The position numbers and the translations under genes are program-made. 64,000 bases of DNA from Spirosoma sp. Lineage in GTDB: Bacteria; Bacteroidota; Bacteroidia; Cytophagales; Spirosomataceae. The number at the start of each line of letters is the position of its first letter. Within the stretch, counting starts at the first letter, position 1. The notes below the pieces were generated by a model. The model was not told the DNA's origin. It saw nothing but the letters and a program-made list of their open reading frames with translations, and searched no databases. The stretch spans positions 1 through 64,000 of the forward strand of contig NZ_JAPLET010000029.1 in the NCBI RefSeq assembly GCF_026391055.1, given 5' to 3'. Below, in pieces: positions 51,813-60,979 of the stretch.

Positions 51813-54161
51813 CTATGGCTCGGGGTCGGTGTTGCTGGTATTGAACCAGCCGATGGTAATCTTCGCCCCTTCGGGCTGATTGGCGTCGAGGAGTTTGAGC
51901 AAACTGATCGTATTGTTCCAGCCTCCGTTGCTGCCCACGTTGATTTCGGCGGTCCGCCAGGTGTTATCATTGATGGTTTGGAATTGTACTTCCTGATTGG
52001 CCTGCTGTGCGTCGATCTCCTGCTGACCAGATTTCTGAAAGCGTAAGACCCGGTTGGTTGACGGCCCGGTGGCCTTATAGTACATATACAGCTTACTAAT
52101 CCCCGTAGCGGGCACAGCCATGTAGGGCCATTTGATGTAGAACTCGTTCTGCGAAGTCGTCTTGGTAATTTCCACGCCCGTATTCGGCGTTGGGAAACCA
52201 CTGGTCACTCCGTTTTTGATCCCAAAATGCCCGATGCCGTTTCTTTCGTTGAACTTCCAGCTGATCTTATTTCGGGGATCGGGCTGGGCTTCTGCCCAGG
52301 TGCGAATTTTATTGGCGTCACCCACGATGAAGGCATGATGACCGTACCAAACGTCGTTCCAGGCTGCTTGGATGAAAGCCCGGTTGGCGGTGTAACCTGC
52401 GCCGTTGGAAAACTCGTCAGCTCCATCCTCCACACTCTTCTGCCACTGTGTTGAGAGGTACATACCCGGCGACCATAGACCGATTGCCTTGGTATTGTCG
52501 TATACATTTTCGAGTGCGACCCAGGGTTTGCGGATATTCAAGTCAAACTGACCCGCCTGATTTTCTAGCTGGTTTAGATTGCCGTTTGCGTCAACGTACC
52601 GCAAACGCCGGTATGCCGCCCCCGTATATACGCAAGGATATTCTTGGGCTTCAAATTCATAGAAATTTTTATCGTCGGTGCGGTTGTACGTAACCTTTGT
52701 GTAAACGTGTACGACGTAATCAGCAACCGGGTCAGCCTTTACCCATTGCTCCATTATAGCGTCCGTCGTTTCATTCTGAACGGCCCAATTTTTCATGGCC
52801 GTTTTCGTATAGATCGTTGTTGCATTACGACCGTATGCCAGAATTTCAGACGGATTATCATAAACGTCGCCGTGCTGGATGGGGTCATTTCCGACACCGC
52901 CCGAAGGTGGTTGCGCCCATTGTGTATTGATTACCGCCGAAGGGTTCGGACTAATCAAGCCGCCCCGATAGAGCGCGTAACCATTCATCGTGCCCAAATC
53001 ATGAATATTTATCATGTTTGAGCCGCCCGGCCGTGAAATGTGCGTAGGTGCCCCGCCGTGTCGTTTTCGTACCCGTACGGTTATACCGTTTAATTCTAAG
53101 CTGGCTTGTTCGCCTACCTGTTTGCCGAACTTATCAACCCGGCTGTCGAACTCTGTCCAGGTCGTGTTTGTCGTTATTGGCTGGTAGTCGAAGGTTTCCC
53201 ACGAGGGCAGGTTTGCTGCACTGGTTATGACAGGAGTAGTTCCCGTACTAACCGTAAATGCGCGCCGGGCAGCTGTTGGATCTGTCGTCTTACAAACCGT
53301 GCCGTCTAAAACAAGGGTATAGCTGCCATCGGGCAAAGCGGTACCTAAGCTAATGCCAAACGTACTGGTCGTTAACGTACCCGAATTTCCTGAGCGGACA
53401 ACGGAGCCACTTTGTTCAATTTTCCAATCAATGCTGGTAAGACTCGTTCCGTTGTACTGGACCGATAGCGAACTAGCTGAATTGACCGTTAGCCCAACAA
53501 CCGTAGGGCCGCCTGCGCAAAAGGGCCTCGAATCGCCAGCGCCACCGGGATTTGTGGCGGTGCCTATCAGCGCAGTAAAAGTATTGTTTACGCTGGCGGT
53601 AAAGTTGCTGGTATAGCTGCTCCCCGACCCGTTCTTGAGCGTCAGTGCAAAGGTCGTCGGGGCTTTATTGATTTGCCACTGGCGGGTGTAATTGCCGTTA
53701 CTTACTTGTCCATAGCCATAATCTACGCCGGACAGAATCTGAACGCCGTCTGGGTTGCTGGCGGTGAAATTGCTGGCCGGGACGGTGTTGAAAGCGATCG
53801 TTTCTACATTGCTATTCGCCTGAATAGACATCGTCGTTCCGTCGTGTTTCCATTGCAGGGCGGTGAGCCAGGCGGGAACGTCAGAGCAAACCGGTGGGCT
53901 GGTCGGTGGCCGGGTACCCGCTGCAATAACGCAACCCGATGAAACGACTGTGAGGTTGAGTGACCCCGACGCAATGGCGGTGGTCAGTGAGTTCAGGCCG
54001 CTGGTCGTGGCCGGATAGGTTGACCAGTTGCGAGTATACTGGACCGTGTAGGCAGATCCCGTTTTGCCCGGTGCGGGGGCAATAACCGCTGTTTTGAGGG
54101 TCGTTTGGCCGAAAGACGCAAGCGAGAAGAGCGCTAGAACTAGCGTGAGCAGGTTTTTCAT
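51813..54161 (-). CDS. Large secreted-type late protein, Ig-rich
   Basis: 782 residues, signal peptide MKNLLTLVLALFSLASFGQ, very like that of the 41424-44576 gene. The N-terminal 300 residues are Ig-like beta repeats (QWQINKAPTTFALTLKNGSG; STFGISLGTALPDGSYTLVL). About 310-780 is a large beta-rich region with many Trp and Tyr, ending in a possible carbohydrate-binding jelly roll (about 640-775). No catalytic motif was recognised. It belongs to the five-gene run of signal-peptide-bearing tail-side proteins and may be a receptor-binding or cell-surface protein. Confidence 0.62.
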   Translation of the reverse strand: MKNLLTLVLALFSLASFGQTTLKTAVIAPAPGKTGSAYTVQYTRNWSTYPATTSGLNSLTTAIASGSLNLTVVSSGCVIAAGTRPPTSPPVCSDVPAWLTALQWKHDGTTMSIQANSNVETIAFNTVPASNFTASNPDGVQILSGVDYGYGQVSNGNYTRQWQINKAPTTFALTLKNGSGSSYTSNFTASVNNTFTALIGTATNPGGAGDSRPFCAGGPTVVGLTVNSASSLSVQYNGTSLTSIDWKIEQSGSVVRSGNSGTLTTSTFGISLGTALPDGSYTLVLDGTVCKTTDPTAARRAFTVSTGTTPVITSAANLPSWETFDYQPITTNTTWTEFDSRVDKFGKQVGEQASLELNGITVRVRKRHGGAPTHISRPGGSNMINIHDLGTMNGYALYRGGLISPNPSAVINTQWAQPPSGGVGNDPIQHGDVYDNPSEILAYGRNATTIYTKTAMKNWAVQNETTDAIMEQWVKADPVADYVVHVYTKVTYNRTDDKNFYEFEAQEYPCVYTGAAYRRLRYVDANGNLNQLENQAGQFDLNIRKPWVALENVYDNTKAIGLWSPGMYLSTQWQKSVEDGADEFSNGAGYTANRAFIQAAWNDVWYGHHAFIVGDANKIRTWAEAQPDPRNKISWKFNERNGIGHFGIKNGVTSGFPTPNTGVEITKTTSQNEFYIKWPYMAVPATGISKLYMYYKATGPSTNRVLRFQKSGQQEIDAQQANQEVQFQTINDNTWRTAEINVGSNGGWNNTISLLKLLDANQPEGAKITIGWFNTSNTDPEP

Positions 54162-54212
54162 GGATTTGTGTTCATTGGTTTACTCGTTAGATTTGCTTAG
54201 GCTGGTGCCCTG

Positions 54213-54485
54213 CTACGGTGCCCCGCTGTTATCCGTGGTTACGGTCACATCGAATTGCTGGGTGCTGCAATCGCGGGCCTGTGCTTTGTAGCCCGATGGG
54301 GGCGGGGGTGGCTCCGTCAGACTCTGGTTGCGCCAAACTAGCCTCTGCTCATCGGTGAGTGATGCCAGATATGCCTCTATCTGGGCGCAGGTGTACTGCG
54401 TGCCGTCATAGCTGATGATGACATCAACACTGCCCGTAAGCACCCCGTCAGCTTTGGTATCGAATACTGCTTTGAAATACGCCAT
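54213..54485 (-). CDS. Small late protein (90 residues)
   Basis: No family recognised. It starts MAYFKAVFDTKADGVLTGSV and has a poly-Pro stretch (EPPPPPSG) linking an N-terminal helix/strand part to a short C-terminal part. There is no signal peptide, in contrast to the next genes. It lies 34 nt after the baseplate-like gene and may be a small connector or chaperone-like structural protein. Confidence 0.55.
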   Translation of the reverse strand: MAYFKAVFDTKADGVLTGSVDVIISYDGTQYTCAQIEAYLASLTDEQRLVWRNQSLTEPPPPPSGYKAQARDCSTQQFDVTVTTDNSGAP

Positions 54486-54519
54486 ATATTGTTGGATTGA
54501 TTGAAGCGGATAGGGAGAC

Positions 54520-57500
54520 TCACGATCCGGGTGTAATAGGCTGAAACTGGGTCACGCCGGTACTCAGGTTGATCGTGACCGTGCCGATCTTTTTCTTAGC
54601 ACCGCCCGAAATGGTGAATTCGGTGTGCAAATTGTTGGTCGTGTTGCGCTGACCCGTCCCATTTCCCGCGTCATAGCCCCAGAATTCCGCTACCGCCGAT
54701 TGAGGGTTGGCGTATTCGTAGTCGAAGCCGTTGGACAGTGCTTTTTTCTGGATACCCGACGATACCTGGTAGCTGCTGTTGAGCCGGTTCACAATCCGAT
54801 CTACCGTGCTGTTGGGATGCACATAGACATCGAAAGCGGCAACTGTAGCCGATGGGTAGCGGGAGCGAAACAGGTTAATGCCAAACCCAAATGAAAAGTA
54901 GCCAACTCCACTGGTTGTGGTGTAGCCTGAACTGCCTAGTGCAAGCGAATTATCCACATCATTACCCCCGATGAACCGGCGGCTCTTGTCAGCGACCGCA
55001 AAGGCTCCCGCCCCACTCTCGGCAAAGCCTGGCGTTGTCAGGATAATGCTGCATTCGGCGGCATTAACCATTACAATGTTGATGGCTGCGGAACCGACCG
55101 TGGTTGGCGTCTGGGTGGCGGGTACGGCAATCTCTAACTCGAACTCATCATCAATCGACTGTCCGGCACTATCGACGTAAACGACCCGTATGGTAAGGGT
55201 CTGGTTGGGTGTTCCGGCTGGTGGCTGGGCGAAAGTGCGGGTAACAGGATCGAAAACCAGCCAGCTCGGCAGGTTCATGTAGGCGTTGAACGGGCTATAG
55301 TAATAGAGTGCCCGCAATTCTCCGGTGTCTCCTGCATTATCAGCGAACTGGTTTGCCGCCAATACTTTGGGAGTCCCGTCGAAGGCCGTAATTTTCCAAT
55401 TGCCCGTCGGGTTGATAAGCTGGGGAGCGGGGTTGCCGGTCTGTTCGGTTGTTTCACAAGTGATGGTAGACGGTGCCCCTACGTCGGTAGAAGCCTCCAC
55501 ATTGCTACTGCCTACGAATACCCGCCATGTATGGGTTCCACTTGACTCCGCTGTCGATTTATAGTAAGCAAAGCCCAATTTATCGGTTGATGCGATGATA
55601 CCCTGTTCGGCTAGATAAGCTACTACGTCAGGGCGCGAAATGTCGGTATCGACGTAAGCGACCACTACGCCATCCCGTTCGATTCTGGCTTTGCCGCCAT
55701 ACATCCAGCCCGTCAAGCGTGGGCAAACATTCGCATCAATACGGGCGATTTGTGGGGTTTCCGGAACTGCTTTAGGCTTAAACTCAAAATGCTCGAAAGC
55801 TCGGAAACTGTAGCTCATGACCGGTTGAGGGGTAACCACCGTCCCGCACTCATTGAAGGCTACGCACAGTAAAACACCATTCCGATTAAAGACCAGTTCG
55901 GTTTTGTTTGTGGTCGTATTGGTGATAATACGGGTTAATCCTGTTCCTACATCGGCGGTTGTCGGGTCACCGGCTTTTTCAAGCGGAGGTAGGGAGGAAT
56001 CCGATCCACACGTTGGCTCACAATCGCAGATCTCCACCGGTACCGAAGCGCCATCACCGCTTTCGCCTGTGTTTCGGATGTAAAGACGGCCTGATGAAAG
56101 TACACCCGGAAAGGCATACGAATAGCTGTTTGGCTCGCCGTTGGTTCCGGCTCCTATAAAGTCCGTACCCGCCCAACCGGTACCGACGAGCTTAAATTCA
56201 GGTTTAGTCAAACTGATTAGATTCACTGTCAGAACATGGGTCAAGGCGTTGTAATCGAGGTACAGATCAAAGGGCGTCGTAGCATACTGATTGCTTGCAA
56301 CGATGTTGACAGGGAGGCTTATCGATACGTTTGGATTACCCATTTGCCGAATCTTAAGCTGACCCGATTTAGTGACCTCCGTGAAGTCGAATCGGAAAAC
56401 ATCAGTTTGGTCATTGGGATAGGGTTCAATGAAATCGACACCCTGCCAACCGGTGCCAATCACCTTTGCTTCAGGTTTAAACGGGGCCTCAATCACTACC
56501 GTCAACATCCTGGTTTGCGCATTATAGGCGGTTGAGACAGCCAGATTGGTATCAAGCAATGTCGGTGCAGCAGGAGCGACAGAAACGCTAAAGGGCACGT
56601 TAATAGAGCCCCCACCGGGTTGAGCGACTACGGCAACAGCGGTTGTTTCGCCTGACTCGGTAGGTGTTCCGCCTAGCCTACCTCCTGAGTAGGTGACACC
56701 ATTAGGCAGATTCTGCACCGTGATTTCTGGTTCTTGTAGCCGGCCAGGTGCGGCACCAAATAGGCCTTGCGGAATGAGTAAATGATTGATGGATTGCCCG
56801 GCCCTCAGCATTACACCTTTCAGCAATCCGGGAATCGTTGGAACAGGTACAGTTGCGGGGTCAAGTGTGCATGGATCAGAAAACAGAAATTCATTAATAA
56901 CGCCTCCGCTACCATTCGCGCGGGCAATGGTGGTCATTGCCTTGTAGCGTAAACCACTGTTGATATCAATGAAGGGATCACCGCAATCGGTGACCGCTTC
57001 CGACTGCTCTATAATCGTTCCGGCGATAGGTACGGTAGTATCGACTCCAGCGGGCGGCTCTGCGATCGGCGGTACATACGGGGAGGCGGTGGGGTCCGTA
57101 TCGGCCGGATCCGTGTAGCCAATATCCGCTAGGCTCAATCCTGTTTTTTCCGATAGTTCAGGAGTTGAACAGGTACCCCATTCTGAAATCGTTTCCTCAA
57201 ACGACAGGGACACACTGAGTGTGCAGCAACTATCGGCCTTGATGGTCGTTTTGATTCGACTACCTTCCACAGTTAGGCTTTTACGCGCATCTGTGATCAC
57301 AACGCGGTCAAGTAGCTCCAGGCTTTTGAGCAGGCCGGCCAACGGCTCAGATACTTCAGGATAATCGATCGTCCAAACCCGGTACTGGCGGGAATAGGTT
57401 ATTTTGTCGCCAAACCGCTCGGACTTATCGGCTTCGGTGTAGTTCTTGGCCTCACCTGCGCATAACTCTCCCGGCAAACCGAAAATCTGTTTGTAACCCG

Positions 57501-57993
57501 TTTCATAGGGTACCTGTGCCAATTGTGCGGCATTACTTAACTCAAACAGCAGATGACCAATTGGCGGAATATGATCACCATTGGTGTAGTTAACCACCCG
57601 GAAGGGCTCCGACACCAATCCAGCGACCGTTAGGTAATATACGCCAACGGGTAAGTCGTTTGTCAGGTTCGTAGTTGCCGGAACAACAACCGTATCCCAG
57701 ATGCTCTGTCGGTACACCTTGACGCCACTCAGCTGGGCGGAGGCAAATGTTTTGGCCACTGTATTATTGGTGGCATCATAAACCTTGATGACGAATTTGG
57801 CTGAGTCGGCATCTGCCTTCCGGATGAAGAATAAACCCGGCTGCCAACGCTGAGGTAGCTCAACTAAAACCCGGCTGTCAACATCCCAAACCTGCCGATC
57901 TTCCCGGCAATCACACCGGGCCAACCGGTTTTTGTCTGTCTGCAAAGGCAGACTCATCAGTGATGAGTTAAAACTTATCTTTTCCTGTGCCAT
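54520..57993 (-). CDS. Large baseplate/tail-tip-like structural protein
   Basis: 1157 residues; start at 57993 chosen because it overlaps the previous stop (TAATG). No signal peptide. The N-terminal 250 residues (NKNRLARCDCRED-like region, WDVDSRVLVELP) look like a beta-rich structural module. The centre and C-terminus carry Ig-like modules, including a putative-Ig type (LPNGVTYSGGRLGGTPTESG, about 430-460; PSWLVFDPVTRTFAQPPAGT, about 915-935) and tandem repeats (near-identical 'FKLVGTGW-GTDFI' units at about 515 and 600). It is encoded directly after the other baseplate-like gene. Tail assembly or tip role inferred from position and size. Confidence 0.6.
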   Translation of the reverse strand: MAQEKISFNSSLMSLPLQTDKNRLARCDCREDRQVWDVDSRVLVELPQRWQPGLFFIRKADADSAKFVIKVYDATNNTVAKTFASAQLSGVKVYRQSIWDTVVVPATTNLTNDLPVGVYYLTVAGLVSEPFRVVNYTNGDHIPPIGHLLFELSNAAQLAQVPYETGYKQIFGLPGELCAGEAKNYTEADKSERFGDKITYSRQYRVWTIDYPEVSEPLAGLLKSLELLDRVVITDARKSLTVEGSRIKTTIKADSCCTLSVSLSFEETISEWGTCSTPELSEKTGLSLADIGYTDPADTDPTASPYVPPIAEPPAGVDTTVPIAGTIIEQSEAVTDCGDPFIDINSGLRYKAMTTIARANGSGGVINEFLFSDPCTLDPATVPVPTIPGLLKGVMLRAGQSINHLLIPQGLFGAAPGRLQEPEITVQNLPNGVTYSGGRLGGTPTESGETTAVAVVAQPGGGSINVPFSVSVAPAAPTLLDTNLAVSTAYNAQTRMLTVVIEAPFKPEAKVIGTGWQGVDFIEPYPNDQTDVFRFDFTEVTKSGQLKIRQMGNPNVSISLPVNIVASNQYATTPFDLYLDYNALTHVLTVNLISLTKPEFKLVGTGWAGTDFIGAGTNGEPNSYSYAFPGVLSSGRLYIRNTGESGDGASVPVEICDCEPTCGSDSSLPPLEKAGDPTTADVGTGLTRIITNTTTNKTELVFNRNGVLLCVAFNECGTVVTPQPVMSYSFRAFEHFEFKPKAVPETPQIARIDANVCPRLTGWMYGGKARIERDGVVVAYVDTDISRPDVVAYLAEQGIIASTDKLGFAYYKSTAESSGTHTWRVFVGSSNVEASTDVGAPSTITCETTEQTGNPAPQLINPTGNWKITAFDGTPKVLAANQFADNAGDTGELRALYYYSPFNAYMNLPSWLVFDPVTRTFAQPPAGTPNQTLTIRVVYVDSAGQSIDDEFELEIAVPATQTPTTVGSAAINIVMVNAAECSIILTTPGFAESGAGAFAVADKSRRFIGGNDVDNSLALGSSGYTTTSGVGYFSFGFGINLFRSRYPSATVAAFDVYVHPNSTVDRIVNRLNSSYQVSSGIQKKALSNGFDYEYANPQSAVAEFWGYDAGNGTGQRNTTNNLHTEFTISGGAKKKIGTVTINLSTGVTQFQPITPGS

Positions 57994-59747
57994 TAGCAAC
58001 CATTAGAAATTACATCGTTTGTAGAATATTCGCCGCACTTGCCATCGGTGTAGTAGTTGCCCCAATTGACGGCGCACGGTTGCGCTCCAGTCGCTGCGGA
58101 TTGGCCTGGGAAATATTGATACTCGTACACCTCACGAATGAATTCGCCCGCTGGTGGGCAAGTGGATGGATTCTCATCCGGATCGAATGGGAGATCAACT
58201 TTGGGTACCTGGCACGGCCCCGGATGACTGATCTCCAGCGTCAGCAATTCGGCTGCCACATCCAATGTTGCTTTGACCAGGTGCCCATCAGCGCCAAGCC
58301 ACGTTTCAATAGTTTCGGTAATTGAAATGGGGTTGTCTGTGCAACAGTAGGGTATCGTGATGGTGCCGATTGTGCGGACGTGAGCAACCGATTTCATGCC
58401 GCGCCGGTAGCCTTTTGGCAAGAGTGCCGTATGCTTGTTCATTACTCCAGCCGAAAAGGGCTGATTGTGCCGATGAAAGTCACGGACAAGGGAGGTTGCG
58501 GAAAAATTTCCGTTTTCGAAGTAGCCGTTCGCCATTTCCGTCAGGCCGGAGGCGATCACCGGCACCCCTCCGCCATCGGGTGTTGGGTTTTCGACGATAA
58601 ACAGCCAATTCGCTTTGTCAATCGTATCATCCCACGCCTGAGCCCCGCCGATATCGGTGGCAATACGTTTTACGGTTCGCTCTTTGGCAAGGGGCTGCTC
58701 ACCTGGCAGCCGGGCAACACAAGCATCGGTAAACTCAATGGTTGATACGCCAAAATCAGGCGTGGTGGCAAAGATGTTGGTCCCGAGTAAGTCAATGGTA
58801 TGGTTGGTACCAATGGCCACGTTGGGTTCGATGGTCAGGCGGTATAAACCATACAGGGCTTCGGTATTGGTTTTAACCGTCCGATTGCCATCCCAGACAG
58901 GGTCCGTGTCCGGTAACGATAAGCCTTGAGTCGGGGAATCGTAGGTTAAAGCGGGAAAGTAGCTTATATGCTCCCAGCGTAACTTGCCCGTATCCGGATC
59001 GAGAAACGGATATAAACAGGTTAGCTCTATTAAATCCTCTACGACCTCTTTAAGCGTTAGTTCCGCCACTCTGGCAAAGCCATAGGTTGGCGCCGGTGCT
59101 TTGGGATCACCGGGAGCGGCAACTTCGGATGCCTGAATGCACAATGCGTTTTTCCATGTATTGGCACGGCGCGTTACCGGGTTGGTCGTTGCAGTAAGGA
59201 AAACAGAAAGGGTAGGGGATCCAGCGTCCGGAATGATAGAAGCGGCGGAGGTATCTGCCAACGACTGAGAAACCAGATTTGCCAACACATGCGTCAGGCG
59301 TCGGGCTCGGCGGTATAAGGCCTGTTTGTTCGCGCTATAAATGGTTTGTACAGGCTCAGTTTTTAGCCAGTTGACCGTTTTCGACCAGTTTTCTAACAGC
59401 GTTTGGTACCCGTCGTCAGGTTTGGGCGGATTGGGAAGCGTTGCCATGCAGGCATCGACATCAAACTTTAAGTCGGATAGGTTGAATACACCTTTCCAGG
59501 GCGTTGCCCCTGAACAGGACCGATACAGACTAACGAATACCTGTTGGCAGCAGGTCTGCTTGGCCAGATCCCAGAATAATTTAAAGTCATCACCAACAAA
59601 CCTGATTTCACCCTGCCACTTAGTACGGAAAAATTGCTGACCATCTTCTAACTCGGTAATCAGGCTGACGTTACCAAGTCCCTGAGTCAAGGGATGGGCT
59701 TTTGTCGTTGTTCCGTTAACCGTGTAGGTGAGTAAAGGAATGGGCAC
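57993..59747 (-). CDS. Baseplate/tail hub-like structural protein
   Basis: 584 residues with a GTG start. No signal or membrane segment. Family not recognised with confidence. The N-terminal part (about 1-120) is beta-rich; there are many Cys residues (CCQQVF, YCCTDN, the C-terminal ends), unusual for a cytoplasmic phage protein. It lies on the late strand after the tape-measure-like and following genes, where distal-tail or hub proteins are usually coded. A 23-bp motif that may be a late promoter lies 8 nt upstream of the start. Confidence 0.55.
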   Translation of the reverse strand: MPIPLLTYTVNGTTTKAHPLTQGLGNVSLITELEDGQQFFRTKWQGEIRFVGDDFKLFWDLAKQTCCQQVFVSLYRSCSGATPWKGVFNLSDLKFDVDACMATLPNPPKPDDGYQTLLENWSKTVNWLKTEPVQTIYSANKQALYRRARRLTHVLANLVSQSLADTSAASIIPDAGSPTLSVFLTATTNPVTRRANTWKNALCIQASEVAAPGDPKAPAPTYGFARVAELTLKEVVEDLIELTCLYPFLDPDTGKLRWEHISYFPALTYDSPTQGLSLPDTDPVWDGNRTVKTNTEALYGLYRLTIEPNVAIGTNHTIDLLGTNIFATTPDFGVSTIEFTDACVARLPGEQPLAKERTVKRIATDIGGAQAWDDTIDKANWLFIVENPTPDGGGVPVIASGLTEMANGYFENGNFSATSLVRDFHRHNQPFSAGVMNKHTALLPKGYRRGMKSVAHVRTIGTITIPYCCTDNPISITETIETWLGADGHLVKATLDVAAELLTLEISHPGPCQVPKVDLPFDPDENPSTCPPAGEFIREVYEYQYFPGQSAATGAQPCAVNWGNYYTDGKCGEYSTNDVISNGC

Positions 59748-59755
59748 AATCTTTC

Positions 59756-59778
59756 TATTTTACCGTTTAAAAGTCAAA
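59756..59778. repeat. 23-bp direct repeat, left copy (late motif copy 2)
   Basis: The core ACCGTTTAAAAGTCAAA and flanking TATTTT recur exactly at 60601-60623, so the DUF4468 gene lies between two identical 23-bp copies. On the minus strand the motif precedes the baseplate-like gene and resembles the one at 41081-41100. Confidence 0.8.
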
Positions 59779-59853
59779 CAATAATACATCAAAAATGTAG
59801 GCTTGACAAATCCCGATTTTGGGGTTTACGGCTTAATGATTAAATCGCGCCCT

Positions 59854-60537
59854 ATGAAGCATATATACCTTTTATTCGCACTAGCCGCTCTGTTGCTTAG
59901 TACAACATTGACGCAGGCACAGAAATATGTCAATGTTCCACCAGCCTCACCAATTCCGATTGATTCAACAACGGGAATGGTTCAATTCAGGCGAATTATT
60001 CAGATCCCTGGCGATAGCTCCGTGTCAAGCACGATCAGTCGCGCTCGTAATTGGGTAACAAAAACCTACCGATCTGCTAATGATGTTGTCCAACAATACG
60101 ACCCATCTAATGGCATCATGGTTGTGCAAGGACTTTTTGTGCTTGAGTATGCCGAAATGCAGTATATGCTGCTCAACAAGATAACCAAAACGCTTCAGGT
60201 TTTCCATACCGTAACCATTGAGGCAAAATCAAATCGGGTTAGAATAACCATTGATGGGTTGCAGACTAAAAAGCCTGATTATGCTGGTACGTCGGGTCGC
60301 ATTATTCAGTCGGAACGCATTAGTTATGTACCCACACCCCCTTCCAATGAAATCGCTTTGCAAGTTGAAGAGAAAAAATTAGACGAAATGCCAATGGTGG
60401 GCAAGGGCTGGGCTAGACGAAATGCTCCCGTTTATTTATATACCGACAGAAACATTGATGCAGCTCTTTATAAACGGGTGTCTGACTTGTTGTCTGACTT
60501 TGAGTCATCAATGAGTAAAAAGGAGAAAGATTGGTAG
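59854..60537 (+). CDS. DUF4468 secreted protein, probable moron
   Basis: 227 residues from the ATG at 59854 (MKHIYLLFALAALLL with a signal peptide ending TQAQ). A longer frame from 59803 is less likely. The DUF4468 core (about 35-135: MVQFRRIIQIPGDS, SRARNWVTKTYRS, YDPSNGIMVVQG) is a TBP-like fold common in Bacteroidota cell-envelope proteins. It is coded opposite to the late genes and bounded by 23-bp direct repeats, as expected for a moron acquired by the phage and expressed in the lysogen. Role unknown. Confidence 0.75.
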   Translation: MKHIYLLFALAALLLSTTLTQAQKYVNVPPASPIPIDSTTGMVQFRRIIQIPGDSSVSSTISRARNWVTKTYRSANDVVQQYDPSNGIMVVQGLFVLEYAEMQYMLLNKITKTLQVFHTVTIEAKSNRVRITIDGLQTKKPDYAGTSGRIIQSERISYVPTPPSNEIALQVEEKKLDEMPMVGKGWARRNAPVYLYTDRNIDAALYKRVSDLLSDFESSMSKKEKDW

Positions 60538-60600
60538 ATTCTATTTTTTTTTCAAAAATTTTTTGAGTGAGAATTGTAATCTTTTGATTGTTTATGCCCA

Positions 60601-60623
60601 TATTTTACCGTTTAAAAGTCAAA
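60601..60623. repeat. 23-bp direct repeat, right copy (late motif copy 3)
   Basis: Exact copy of 59756-59778. There is no minus-strand gene starting next to it, so it probably arose by duplication when the DUF4468 gene was inserted. A diverged operator (AATCTTTTGATT) lies just upstream at 60578-60589. Confidence 0.8.
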
Positions 60624-60655
60624 TAGAGCCGCTCAAATAAAACAAAAAGGTAGAC

Positions 60656-60686
60656 TTTGTAATCATTTGATTGATAGCTAGTTTTG
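60656..60686 (+). promoter_or_regulatory. Antirepressor promoter with repressor operator in the spacer
   Basis: -33 TTTG (60656-60659), exact 19-nt spacer, -7 TAGTTTTG (60679-60686): a perfect Bacteroidota consensus. The operator AATCATTTGATT (60661-60672) fills the spacer, as at 31838 and 32293. The start of transcription is predicted near 60692. Confidence 0.78.
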
Positions 60687-60695
60687 CGCCCGGCA

Positions 60696-60797
60696 ATGAG
60701 AAAATCTAGCAGTTTGGAAGTCTCGAAAACACTTGCGACCTTTGAAATGCTAAGTTACGAGTACCGGTCGGCGTCAGCCGCCCACAATTTTTTGTAG
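60696..60797 (+). CDS. Possible 33-residue leader ORF
   Basis: It begins about 4 nt after the predicted transcription start (leaderless) and reads MRKSSSLEVSKTLATFEMLS, ending in AHNFL. Its stop codon lies inside the hairpin at 60780-60800. It could be a leader peptide coupling translation to attenuation, but a chance ORF is just as possible. Confidence 0.25.
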   Translation: MRKSSSLEVSKTLATFEMLSYEYRSASAAHNFL

Positions 60798-60807
60798 GGC
60801 TTTTTTT
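60780..60807 (+). terminator. Terminator-like hairpin in the antirepressor leader
   Basis: A GCCC-ACAA / TTGT-a-GGGC stem (one bulged A, TTTT loop) is followed by seven T. With the promoter at 60656-60686 it would give an RNA of about 115 nt. From here to 60979 no further gene is seen; the stretch contains short inverted repeats (GCCGCCCAC / GGCGGTGC types) that could fold. Readthrough is needed to express the antirepressor. Confidence 0.55.
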
Positions 60808-60979
60808 GTGCCTATACATTCGGCCTCAGCCATAATTGGCGGTGCGCTGTACCCTGTGCTTGTGTTGTAATGGCATAAGCAGTCGTCCGGTAACGGTAAC
60901 TTAGCAGCAGGTAGTACAGCGTACCGCTTTTTCGTTTCCAATGCCCAAGGCTGTGTAGGGTAATAACTGCTAAGTTATC

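Noticed and set aside
59803..59853. Upstream start of the DUF4468 gene
   Set aside because: The extra 17 residues would precede a normal signal peptide; the ATG at 59854 gives a standard n-region.
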